From NCBI RefSeq assembly GCF_016654015.1, contig NZ_JAEPWM010000005.1, positions 310,001-374,000 on the forward strand: a stretch of DNA of 64,000 bases. The letters run 5' to 3'. The position numbers and the translations under genes were made by a program. Source of the stretch: Ramlibacter ginsenosidimutans (GTDB lineage Bacteria > Pseudomonadota > Gammaproteobacteria > Burkholderiales > Burkholderiaceae_C). Under the pieces are notes generated by a model. The model was not told the origin of the DNA. It ran no database searches and worked only from the letters and a program-made list of their open reading frames with translations. Of the stretch, positions 17,185-24,872 are shown piece after piece (within the stretch, counting starts at the first letter, position 1; each line of letters opens with the position of its first letter).

Positions 17185-18228
17185 TCACCTGGCCCCTCCC
17201 GCCATCGGATGGCCGAAGGTGCCCGGGAACAGGTCGTCGAGGAAGAAATGCAGTTGCGCGAGCACGCCGACCCCATGACCGCTGCGGCTGTTCATCGGGA
17301 TGACGGCCTCCAGTCCCAGTTGCACCTGCCGGCCGGCCCACAGCACGCCGGGGTTGATGGTGCCCGTCGTGCGGCGATCGTCGACGCGGTCGAGCGGCCT
17401 GGACATCGTGAACTCCACGATAGGAACCATGCGGTCGAAGGGCGCAGCCAGGCCCACGTCCTTCACCGCCGACTGCAGGTAGGGCACGCTGTATTCCACT
17501 GCGAACCCGAACTGCAGGACATGCGGATGGTGTTCGACCTCGCTCGTGGCCAGTCCCGTGTCGGGGTCCACGCCGGTCGTCGTGGTGCTGGCGCGCGACG
17601 GGATCCCCACGCCCACCGTGCCCGTCACCGCGAAGGGCCGCAGCGCGGGCGTCGCGAGGTCGCCGAAGCCCTTGCCGAAGTACACCGTGGGGGTGATGGT
17701 GCTGAAACGCTCGGCGCCCACCGAACTGCTGCCGGTGCCGCCCACGTCCCAGTCGGCGCCGATCGACAGGATCGTTTCGTGCGGCGCGTTGGTGTACAGC
17801 TGGTACTTGGCGCCGATCGAGACGTTGTCCCAGCCGGAGGCCGTCGGCTGCCCGTCCGGCGCGATGCGCAGACGGCTGGCGCCGAACGCGAGCCCGAAGT
17901 CCGGCGTGATGCGCCGGGCGAAATCGATCGCGGCGGACGTCTGCCGGGTGCCCGGAGTGTCACCTTGCGCACTGCTGCGGGTCGAGGTGATGGTGGGGAA
18001 GGACAGTTCGTCCGCCACGAACGGGTCGTCGGTCGCGAGCGTGGCCGGGAAGAAGCGCTGGCCGACCAAGCCGTGGGCCTGCGCCAGCGCGGGGAGCAGG
18101 GCGGCGGTCGTGACCAGCGGAAGCAGCATCGGCCGGGCCGAGCGGCAGACCGAGCGCAGCACGGAAGCACGAAGGCCGGTACCGCCGGCGCGGCTGCATG
18201 CCTCGAACGGGCGCGAGCTTTCTTTCAT
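17185..18228 (-). CDS. Outer-membrane beta-barrel-like protein, first gene of the copCD operon
   Basis: About 347 aa. After a signal peptide ending near ALLPALAQA the chain consists of alternating hydrophobic strands and Gly/Ser/Thr-rich turns (DNVSIGAKYQLYTNAPHETI, VLQFGFAVEYSVPYLQ, VQLGLEAVIPMNSRSGHGVG) that end near the C-terminus, as in transporter-type barrels. The true start is uncertain: ATG at 18228 is used, ATG at 18255 is also open, and a GTG nearer the signal peptide is possible. Its stop is only 5 bp from the copC start, so a role in copper or organic-solute passage across the outer membrane is inferred. Confidence 0.7.
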   Translation of the reverse strand: MKESSRPFEACSRAGGTGLRASVLRSVCRSARPMLLPLVTTAALLPALAQAHGLVGQRFFPATLATDDPFVADELSFPTITSTRSSAQGDTPGTRQTSAAIDFARRITPDFGLAFGASRLRIAPDGQPTASGWDNVSIGAKYQLYTNAPHETILSIGADWDVGGTGSSSVGAERFSTITPTVYFGKGFGDLATPALRPFAVTGTVGVGIPSRASTTTTGVDPDTGLATSEVEHHPHVLQFGFAVEYSVPYLQSAVKDVGLAAPFDRMVPIVEFTMSRPLDRVDDRRTTGTINPGVLWAGRQVQLGLEAVIPMNSRSGHGVGVLAQLHFFLDDLFPGTFGHPMAGGAR

Positions 18229-18321
18229 TGCGGGTGTCTTCTGGTGGGCCGCCATTCTCGCCGGAATGCGGCGGACGGGTCGTTGCGCGTCGGACGCAGC
18301 GCCAGCGCCGGCTCGCCCTGC

Positions 18322-19263
18322 TCAGTCCAGCGTCTGGACCCGCACCTGCGGCAGCAGCCGCTGCACATCGTCCGGCCGGCACAGAGCCGTGCCGCTCGTG
18401 AGCAATGCCGCGGCCGACGCGGCGATGCCCTGCGCGAGGGCAGCGGCGAAGGCCTCACCGCGCGAGATGGCGAGGACCAGCCCGGCCAGGATGCTGTCGC
18501 CCGCGCCGATCGTGCTGGCGACGGTCACGGGGAGCGCGGGCGCGAACCACGCATGCTGCGCGGTGACGAGCAGTGCGCCGCCGGCACCGAGCGACAGCGC
18601 GATCACCTCGGCGCGTCCGGCCTCGACGATGCGGCGGCACGCCGCGAGTTGCTGCTCGCGCGTGTCCAGGGCAGCGCCGCTGAATTCGGCGAGCTCGCGC
18701 AGGCTGGGCTTGGCGAGGAACACGCCGGCCTCCAGCGCCCGTGCCAGTGCGGGTCCCGAGCTGTCGACGGCCAGCCGCACGCCGCCCCGCGCGAGCCGCG
18801 TCGCCAGCCGCGCGTAGAAGTCCTCCGGCACGCCGGGCGGCAGGCTGCCGCTCGCGACGGCGAGGCCGCACTGCACCGGCACGGTCGCAGCCGCATCCAG
18901 GCAGGCTTGCCACTCGGCTTGCGCGAGCGTGGGTCCGGGCAACACGAAGCGCCAGTCGAGACCGGTGGCCGTCTCGTGCACGGCGAAGCTCTCGCGCGTC
19001 TCGCCTGCGATGGCGATCGCCTGCGTGGAGACCCCTTCGGCCTGCAGCAGCGACTGCAGCTGCGCGCCCGTGACGCCACCGGCCGGATGCAATGCCAGCA
19101 CGTCCGCGCCATGGCGCGCCAGCACGCGAGCGACGTTGATGCCGCCGCCGCCCGGGTGCACGACCGGGGAGGCGCAGCGCAGCTTGTGCGTGGGCTGGAC
19201 CCGCTCCACCGTGGTGAAGAGGTCCAGCGCCGGATTCATCGTGACGGTGAGGATGCCGGTCAT
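18322..19263 (-). CDS. pfkB: PfkB-family hexose/phosphofructo-kinase
   Basis: A 313-aa ribokinase-fold sugar kinase. N-terminal MTGILTVTMNPALDLFTTVE and HPGGGGINVARVLARHGAD are typical of the 1-phosphofructokinase/6-phosphofructokinase-II branch. The C-terminal GAGDSILAGLVLAI supplies the catalytic Asp. Which phosphosugar it uses (fructose-6-P, fructose-1-P or tagatose-6-P) cannot be told from sequence here. A small acidic-protein gene ends 29 bp upstream. No PTS or fru genes are adjacent, so the 6-phosphofructokinase assignment is only the more likely one. Confidence 0.85.
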   Translation of the reverse strand: MTGILTVTMNPALDLFTTVERVQPTHKLRCASPVVHPGGGGINVARVLARHGADVLALHPAGGVTGAQLQSLLQAEGVSTQAIAIAGETRESFAVHETATGLDWRFVLPGPTLAQAEWQACLDAAATVPVQCGLAVASGSLPPGVPEDFYARLATRLARGGVRLAVDSSGPALARALEAGVFLAKPSLRELAEFSGAALDTREQQLAACRRIVEAGRAEVIALSLGAGGALLVTAQHAWFAPALPVTVASTIGAGDSILAGLVLAISRGEAFAAALAQGIAASAAALLTSGTALCRPDDVQRLLPQVRVQTLD

Positions 19264-19292
19264 GGGAGGGCAGTCCGCTCCCTGGCTAGGAC

Positions 19293-19526
19293 CTACTCAC
19301 GCTCGATGTGCGGCGGCGACTGGCCTTCGGCCGGCTCGCCCGTGTCGGGGTCCAGCCACTCGTTGATGCCGATCTCTTCTTCGGCTTCGCGCAGCGTCTC
19401 CGCAGGGTCCAGGCTTTCGGCGTCGGCAAGCTCGCCCGCGTCGACTTCCGGCGCGGCGGGGTGGCGCGGTGGGACGGGTGACTTCTTCGGCTGGCGCCGG
19501 GCTGGCTGCTTGCGCTTGTCTGTCAT
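19293..19526 (-). CDS. Small acidic hypothetical protein, 77 aa
   Basis: It begins with a basic, Pro-rich stretch (MTDKRKQPARRQPKKSPVPP) and turns strongly acidic (ELADAESLDPAETLREAEEE), ending DPDTGEPAEGQSPPHIERE. It appears largely disordered. ATG at 19526 gives the only convincing frame; it lies 29 bp upstream of pfkB on the same strand and may be co-transcribed. No family recognised. Confidence 0.6.
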   Translation of the reverse strand: MTDKRKQPARRQPKKSPVPPRHPAAPEVDAGELADAESLDPAETLREAEEEIGINEWLDPDTGEPAEGQSPPHIERE

Positions 19527-19664
19527 GGTGCCTCACGATCGAGCACAGCATGCGCGTGCCGCTTGAGCCGCGTCAAGGGCGGTGCAGGCAAAGGGCGACT
19601 GGCGGTACACCTGCCGCCGCTGCGGGGGATGCGCTCGACCGGCCGGACACCTGGCGCCCGCAGC

Positions 19665-20621
19665 TCAGGGCTGCTGCGGATAAGCGCGCGCGAACGCCGC
19701 CAGGAAGGCATCGAGCCGGTCCGCGGGCAGGTGGTCGATGCCGGCGGCGGCCGCCCGGCCGCTGCCGCCGAACAAGCGGCACAGCGTGTCGGCGTCGCGC
19801 GGCTGCGTGCGCGGCGCGCGTACGCTCACCATCCAGCCGCCGGCCTGCGCAGCGCGCAGCACAGCATGCGCCCGCTCCGGCTCGCGCTGGCTCAGCACGT
19901 TGGCAAAAGACCCGGAGACGCGGCGGGCCCACGCCGCGTCGGGCAACTTCCAGGCACCGGGTTGCGGCAGGCGGATGGCGTGCGCATCGGCGCAGGCGAG
20001 GTCCTCGCCGCAGCGCGCAACGAGAGCGGCCGCCACCGGCTCGCGCGCCAGGAACTCCAGCGGCTCGGCGTAGGGCTGCAGGCGTACGAACAGCTCAGCG
20101 GGCGGCAGCAGCACGTCGTGCAGGTCGTCCCCGTAGGCGTTGTAGTTGATGGCCTCGCCGAGCCGGCGCAATGCCTGCACGTCCTCCGCCGCCAGCCCCA
20201 GCGTCTGCGCCAGCGTGCCGGCCGGCTCGGGCAGGTTGTCGCCGAAAGCGCCGACGATGGCCCAGGCGCGTTGCCGGCCGGCCAGCTGGCGATCGACGAT
20301 CAGGCTGGTGCAGGTTCCGGACTCCGTGGCGATGGTCGCATGCAGCCGCGGATGCGAGGGCAGCTCGCCCGCATGGTGGTGGTCGAAATATTCCACGTCC
20401 ACCTCGCGAGCCAGCAGCGCCAGCAGCGCGGCGCGGTTGCGATCGAGGGAGACGTCCAGAACCGTCACGGTGTCGCCGGCCTGCGCCGGCACGCGCGCGA
20501 GCAGCCCGATGTCGCGCTTGACGCCGGTGACCAGCGTGGCCGTGCGGGGCTGCACGAGCCGCAGCTGCTGCAGCGCGCAGATCCCGTCGGCATCGCCGTT
20601 GAACACGTCGAAGTGGGCCAC
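19665..20621 (-). CDS. DHH-family phosphoesterase-like protein
   Basis: A 318-aa protein with the DHH signature at its start: FNGDADGICALQQ (residues 7-19), DVSLD (56-60) and FDHHHAG (79-85). These supply the Asp/His metal ligands of DHH phosphoesterases, which cleave nucleotides, oligonucleotides or pyrophosphate. The C-terminal part contains GGWMVSVRAP and a Gly-rich GGSGRAAAAGIDHLP, matching the DHHA1 substrate-binding region. GTG at 20621 is preferred over a longer frame because the domain begins at once. Substrate unknown. It is divergent from the flavodoxin gene. Confidence 0.85.
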   Translation of the reverse strand: MAHFDVFNGDADGICALQQLRLVQPRTATLVTGVKRDIGLLARVPAQAGDTVTVLDVSLDRNRAALLALLAREVDVEYFDHHHAGELPSHPRLHATIATESGTCTSLIVDRQLAGRQRAWAIVGAFGDNLPEPAGTLAQTLGLAAEDVQALRRLGEAINYNAYGDDLHDVLLPPAELFVRLQPYAEPLEFLAREPVAAALVARCGEDLACADAHAIRLPQPGAWKLPDAAWARRVSGSFANVLSQREPERAHAVLRAAQAGGWMVSVRAPRTQPRDADTLCRLFGGSGRAAAAGIDHLPADRLDAFLAAFARAYPQQP

Positions 20622-20713
20622 GCCCGCATTCTCGCGTGCCGTCCCTTGATCTGCATCATCTCGCCGTTCCGGCTGCTGCCTACGCTGCGGAAAAGCCAGC
20701 AAGGAGCCCTCTC

Positions 20714-21226
20714 ATGGACAGCATGCTCGTCGTCTGCTACTCGTACACCGGCACGGCGCGCCGCGTCGCGCAGTTGCTCGCCTCGCATCGCGGCTGGCCG
20801 CTGGGCGAGGTGATCGACCCGCAGCCGCGCGGCCTCCTGCGCTGCGTGCTCGATTCGGTGCTGCGGCGCCATCCGCCCGTCACCTACCGCGGCCCCGATC
20901 CGGGCGACTTCCGCTGTGTGGTGCTGGTCGCGCCGGTCTGGATCGGCCGGCTGCCCGGGCCCATGCGCAGCTTCCTGGTGCAGCACCGGCAGCACCTGCA
21001 TCGCGTCGCGGTGATCGTGGCGCAGCACGCAAGCGGGGCGGACAAGGTGTTTGCCGAGGTCACGCGCATCCTGGGCCATGCGCCGATTGCCAAGGCCGCG
21101 TTCCTGCAACGGGAGATCGAGGACGGATCGGCGACCGGCGCGTTGCTCGCGTTCGGCAACGCGCTGCAGCCGCCCTCGGCGGTGCGGCCGCTGCAAGGCG
21201 TGCCGCGCACCGCGTCGGCGGCCTGA
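20714..21226 (+). CDS. Flavodoxin-like protein
   Basis: A 170-aa protein of the flavodoxin fold. The FMN phosphate-binding loop is YSYTGTARRVAQLLAS near the N-terminus, and VVLVAPVWIGRLPGPMRSFL matches the second flavin loop. It may be an electron carrier or, as in related proteins, an NAD(P)H-quinone reductase-like enzyme. Start ATG at 20714 has an AAGGAG site. It stands alone, convergent with a phasin-like gene. Confidence 0.82.
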   Translation: MDSMLVVCYSYTGTARRVAQLLASHRGWPLGEVIDPQPRGLLRCVLDSVLRRHPPVTYRGPDPGDFRCVVLVAPVWIGRLPGPMRSFLVQHRQHLHRVAVIVAQHASGADKVFAEVTRILGHAPIAKAAFLQREIEDGSATGALLAFGNALQPPSAVRPLQGVPRTASAA

Positions 21227-21232
21227 AGCGCT

Positions 21233-21646
21233 TCAGGCGTGCAGCGAGCGCACTGCGGCGAACACGTCTTCCGTGTTCACCAGGTGCTCGCCGCAGGCCA
21301 TCATTTCTCCCTGCATTTCGGCGGCGGCGCCGGCCAGGTCCATCCAGCAGCGCAGGCCGCGTTCCCAGGCGAAGCGCAACCCGTCCACCTGGGTCTCCAT
21401 GAGCTGGATGGGATCGGGCTGGCGCTGCAGCCGCTCGGCCGCGGGCGACTGGTGCCCCAGCATGTCGTGCAGCGCATCCATCTGCAGCCGGTTCATCTGC
21501 TGCATGCCCCGCGACAGCACGCCCGCAGCCTCGGTGCCGACCGACATCCATTGGCGGCCGAAGTCGAACACCGGACCCAGGGCCACCGAGGGCGCGGGGC
21601 TCTCCTGGGCGTTGGGGGCGGCGGGCTTGGTGCGTGCGCGGGTCAT
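21233..21646 (-). CDS. Phasin-like protein
   Basis: A 137-aa, mostly helical, amphipathic protein (FDFGRQWMSVGTEAAGVLSR, MDLAGAAAEMQGEMMACGEH) after a basic Pro-rich N-terminus. Length, composition and the single helical domain match phasins, which coat polyhydroxyalkanoate granules. There is no motif that proves it, and no pha genes are in view. Its start lies 15 bp from a dispersed palindromic repeat. Confidence 0.6.
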   Translation of the reverse strand: MTRARTKPAAPNAQESPAPSVALGPVFDFGRQWMSVGTEAAGVLSRGMQQMNRLQMDALHDMLGHQSPAAERLQRQPDPIQLMETQVDGLRFAWERGLRCWMDLAGAAAEMQGEMMACGEHLVNTEDVFAAVRSLHA

Positions 21647-21660
21647 GACTGTTCTCCGGA

Positions 21661-21747
21661 GTAGGCTGGCGGTGAGCCGCAGGCGAACCCCGGCTTGCGG
21701 TGCTTCACCGGGTCGCTGGGGTTCGCGCTGCTCACCGCCAGCCTACG
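21661..21747. repeat. Dispersed palindromic repeat, GTAGGCTGG family, copy 3
   Basis: A complete ~87-bp palindrome: GTAGGCTGGCGGTGAGCCGC ... GCGAACCCCGGC on the left, CGCTGGGGTTCGC ... GCTCACCGCCAGCCTACG on the right. It is followed by GGTCCCGTCCCGAGG, similar to the flank of copy 2, and by a stray GCGTAGGCTG at ~21779. It lies between the phasin-like gene and hsp20. Confidence 0.9.
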
Positions 21748-21820
21748 CGAGGTCCCGTCCCGAGGTTGAAACCGAATGCGTAGGCTGCAGCGCTCGGGCC
21801 GCCGCCCGCAAGCCGGCGCC

Positions 21821-22249
21821 TTACTGGATGGCGATGCGGCGGCTGTCGGCCGTCGCGGCCTTGGGCAGCTCGAGCGACAGCACGCCGTCGGCGTACTTCG
21901 CCTGGACCTTGGACGCATCGACCTCCTGGCCGAGCGAGAAGCTGCGGGCGATCGTGCCGTAGTAGCGCTCGCTGCGCAGCACCTTGCCACCTTCGCCCTT
22001 CTCCTCCTTCTCGCTCCTGGTCTGGGCTTCGATGCTCACCAGGTTGCCCTCGACGCGGACGTTGATGTCTTCCTTCTTCACGCCGGGGAGGTCGGCCTTG
22101 ACGCTGTAGGCCTTGTCGCTCTCGCTGACGTCGATGCGCATCTTCAGCTGCGGCTGGTCGGTCTCGAACACGGAGGGGGAGAAGAAGCGGCGCAGCGCAG
22201 TCTCGAAGCTGTCCCCGAAGCTCGGGTCCAGCAGGCGAAGGTTGCTCAT
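21821..22249 (-). CDS. Small heat-shock protein, Hsp20/alpha-crystallin family
   Basis: A 142-aa chaperone with the alpha-crystallin domain in the middle and C-terminal half: DVSESDKAYSVKADLPGVKK, DINVRVEGNLVSIEAQ, ERYYGTIARSFSLGQEVD and the ADGVLSLELPKA strand. The C-terminal IAI resembles the I-x-I/V anchor. It would hold unfolding proteins in soluble oligomers during stress. ATG at 22249. Single gene. Confidence 0.93.
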   Translation of the reverse strand: MSNLRLLDPSFGDSFETALRRFFSPSVFETDQPQLKMRIDVSESDKAYSVKADLPGVKKEDINVRVEGNLVSIEAQTRSEKEEKGEGGKVLRSERYYGTIARSFSLGQEVDASKVQAKYADGVLSLELPKAATADSRRIAIQ

Positions 22250-22372
22250 GATGAAGTCCTCACTGGGTGATGGGTGAACGTGGCGATGGAGCCGCCACTG
22301 CGTCCAATGTAGGAAGGGGACCTCGCGCGTGCCTTGACGTGGCGCAAGTGCGATGGCACCACGCGGCTGGCG

Positions 22373-23338
22373 CTAGCGTCGCCGCCAGAACATCACGCAG
22401 CCCAGCGCGGCAGCCACCAGCACGATGCCGGCCCATTGCCAGCCGGAGAGCACCTCGCCGAGCAGTCCCATGCCCGCCGCGATGCCGACCACCGGCACAC
22501 CGAGGCTGAAGGGTGCGACGCGGTTCGCCGGGTGCTTCTTGAGCAGCGCGGTCCACATGCCGTAGGCGGCGATGGTTGCCACCCAGCCGAGGTAGGCCAC
22601 GGCCGCCCAGCTCCAGGCGTCCGCCTGCAACCAGTGCCAGCGCGCGTCGGGCGCATCCAGCCAGAGCGACAGGCCCATGAACGGCAGCACCGGGACCACG
22701 CTTGCCCACACCACCAGGCTCAGCGGATCGAAGCCGGTGCTGGCGGCTTGCGCCTTGCGCGCGACGATGTTGGACGCGCCCCAGCACGCGGCCGAGCACA
22801 GGTTCAATACCAGCCCGACCGCGGTGACGGACCCGGCCGCGGCGACCGCGTGCGGCAGCAGATACGGCAGCGCGAAGCAGGCCAGCGCCGCGGCGGCGAG
22901 CGCGAGCCCGACCTGCAGCGGGCGCGCGGGCCGCTCGCGCAGCAGCACGAAGCCGAAGATCGCGGTGAAGAACACCTGCGTCTGCATCAGCACCGACGCG
23001 AGCGAGGCCGTCATCCCCGCACGCAGGGCCGTGAACAGGAACCCGAACTGGCCCAGGCCCTGCGTGAGGCCATAGAGGACGACCCATTTCCAGTGCAGTC
23101 GCGGCGGCCGCACGAAGAACAGCAGCGGCAGCACGGCGAACAGGTATCGGCCCGCGCCGAGCTGCAAGGGCGTGAAGTGGCGCAGCGCCGTCTTCATGAC
23201 GACGAAGTTCGTGCCCCAGATCACGACGATCGCCAGGGCGGAGAGCAGTTCGCCGCGGGTGAAGGGGCGCGCGGCCGACGCGGCATGCGCGCTCGACCTT
23301 GCTGTGCTTGCGGGTGTGGGTGCGGGCTGGGCGGACAT
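22373..23338 (-). CDS. EamA/DMT-superfamily transporter
   Basis: A 321-aa protein with ten predicted membrane helices in two EamA repeats (IVVIWGTNFVVMKTALRHF in the first; WGASNIVARKAQAA in the second). Such proteins export amino acids or other metabolites; the layout is closest to O-acetylserine/cysteine exporters. ATG at 23338 follows a region of low coding quality and is preferred to a longer frame that would run into a pseudogene remnant. A second DMT transporter with a His tail lies at 35354. Confidence 0.85.
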   Translation of the reverse strand: MSAQPAPTPASTARSSAHAASAARPFTRGELLSALAIVVIWGTNFVVMKTALRHFTPLQLGAGRYLFAVLPLLFFVRPPRLHWKWVVLYGLTQGLGQFGFLFTALRAGMTASLASVLMQTQVFFTAIFGFVLLRERPARPLQVGLALAAAALACFALPYLLPHAVAAAGSVTAVGLVLNLCSAACWGASNIVARKAQAASTGFDPLSLVVWASVVPVLPFMGLSLWLDAPDARWHWLQADAWSWAAVAYLGWVATIAAYGMWTALLKKHPANRVAPFSLGVPVVGIAAGMGLLGEVLSGWQWAGIVLVAAALGCVMFWRRR

Positions 23339-23415
23339 CTGGATCCGTCGCCGATCGGGCGACGACGGGCCCAGCATAACCGCCGCCGCGCCAGGCTGGA
23401 GAGCGCGCGGCGCGC

Positions 23416-23484
23416 TTACGGCGCCAGCCCCGCCTGCCGCACCACTGCACTCCACTTCTGTGCTTCGTCGCGCACGTAACCCCT
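23416..23484 (-). pseudogene. C-terminal remnant of a Bug/TctC solute-binding protein gene
   Basis: On the minus strand, a frame ending in TAA at 23416 reads YVRDEAQKWSAVVRQAGLA and then Pro. This matches the ends of Bug proteins (compare AYIRSETTKWAKVIHQANIK at the end of the gene at 26723-27697). Upstream in that frame the family similarity stops after about 22 codons, where the ABC ATPase gene ends. It therefore looks like the tail of a gene that has been lost by deletion. Confidence 0.65.
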
Positions 23485-23543
23485 CGCAGAAGGGCCACAC
23501 CTTGATGCTGGCTTGCCGCATCTGCACGCAGGACGTGCCGCGA

Positions 23544-24872
23544 TCAGCCGGTCGCTTCCGCTTCGATCGTCTCGTCCGGCAGCTTCAGCACGCCGGCGTT
23601 GAAGTCGTACTCGAACACTTCGCCGTAGCGACCCCATTCGATCGCGATCTCCAGCGTGCGCTCGGCTTCCTCGGCTTCGAGGGCCTCTTCCAGCAGCTGG
23701 ATGAAGCGTTCTTCCTTCAGCGTGCCCGACGGCTCCGCCTCCAGGTCCTTGCGGATGCGCGCGGCAAGCGGCACGTGCGTGAGCAACTGCTGCCCGAAGA
23801 TCTCCTGGCGCAGCGCCTGCCCGGCTTCGGCGAAACGCTGGCCGAGCGGGGTCAGGGCGATGTCGCCCTTCTCGACCTGCGCGAGTCCCAGCAGGCCGAG
23901 CGCTTCGTACGTGGGGAACAGTTCCTCGTCGGGCAGTTCCGCCTCGTCCGCGAGCTTTGGCAGGTCCGCACGGCCGAGGAAGGGCGGGTCGGCCAGCAGC
24001 TCCAGCACGGCCTCGATGCGACCGACGTCCGTATCCGGCAGCCGGTAGTCCACCTGCGGTGCGACGGTCGCCAGCACGGCGGGCGCCGGGGCCGGCCGCA
24101 TGGTCATGAGGCCGTACACCTCGTCGATCAGCGTGCGCACCTGCGCCGAGTCCACGTTGCGCGGCCGCGGCACATCGATGACGTACTCGCTGCGGATGCG
24201 ACCCGGGTCGCTGGAGAGGATGATGATGCGGTCGGCCATCATCACCGCCTCCTCGATGTTGTGCGAGACCACCAGGATGCCCCGGGTCGGGATGCTCCCG
24301 CTGTCCCACAGCTCGAGGATGTCGGTGCGCAGCCCTTCGCCCGTGAGCACGTCGAGTGCGGAGAAGGCTTCGTCCATCAGCAGCACGTCGGGGTTCGTGA
24401 CCAGCGCCCGCGCGATGCCCACGCGCTGGCGCATGCCGCCCGACAGCTCGCGCGGCAGCGCGCCGCCGAAGCCGCCGAGGCCCATGAGTTCGAGCATCGC
24501 GTCGGCGCGCTGCTGTCGCTCGTCCGCCGCGACGCCTTGCGCTTCCAGTCCGAGCTCCACGTTCTGCTGCACGGTCAGCCAGGGGAAGAGCGCGAAGGAC
24601 TGGAACACCATGGCCACGCCGTCCACCGGTTCCACGATGGAGCGGCCGCGGTAGCTCACGCTGCCGCCATCCGCAGGAATCAGTCCGGCCATGATGCGCA
24701 GCAGCGTCGACTTGCCGGAACCCGACTTGCCCAGCAGCGCGACGATCTCGCCTTCCACCAGCGTGAAGTTCACGCCATCGAGCACCCGGCGGGGCGCACC
24801 GTCGGCCGTGCGGAACGACTTCGACACGCCCTGCAGGTCGAGCAGGGACTTCTTCATCGACGGTTGCTTCAT
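23544..24872 (-). CDS. ABC transporter ATP-binding protein, NitT/TauT type with AAA-associated C-terminal domain
   Basis: A 442-aa ATPase. Walker A is GKSGSGKST (residues 48-56), the signature LSGGMRQR and Walker B VLLMDEAFSALD follow. After the ~260-residue nucleotide-binding domain comes a ~150-residue C-terminal domain of the 'AAA-associated' type (ADLPKLADEAELPDEELFPT...). ATG at 24872 overlaps the permease stop by 4 bp (ATGA). This architecture is typical of nitrate/sulfonate/bicarbonate-type importers, but the substrate is unknown. No solute-binding protein of that family is next to it. Confidence 0.9.
   Translation of the reverse strand: MKQPSMKKSLLDLQGVSKSFRTADGAPRRVLDGVNFTLVEGEIVALLGKSGSGKSTLLRIMAGLIPADGGSVSYRGRSIVEPVDGVAMVFQSFALFPWLTVQQNVELGLEAQGVAADERQQRADAMLELMGLGGFGGALPRELSGGMRQRVGIARALVTNPDVLLMDEAFSALDVLTGEGLRTDILELWDSGSIPTRGILVVSHNIEEAVMMADRIIILSSDPGRIRSEYVIDVPRPRNVDSAQVRTLIDEVYGLMTMRPAPAPAVLATVAPQVDYRLPDTDVGRIEAVLELLADPPFLGRADLPKLADEAELPDEELFPTYEALGLLGLAQVEKGDIALTPLGQRFAEAGQALRQEIFGQQLLTHVPLAARIRKDLEAEPSGTLKEERFIQLLEEALEAEEAERTLEIAIEWGRYGEVFEYDFNAGVLKLPDETIEAEATG

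Noticed and set aside
17209-19566. A 785-codon plus-strand frame
   Set aside because: Antisense to the outer-membrane protein and PfkB genes; no recognisable domain.
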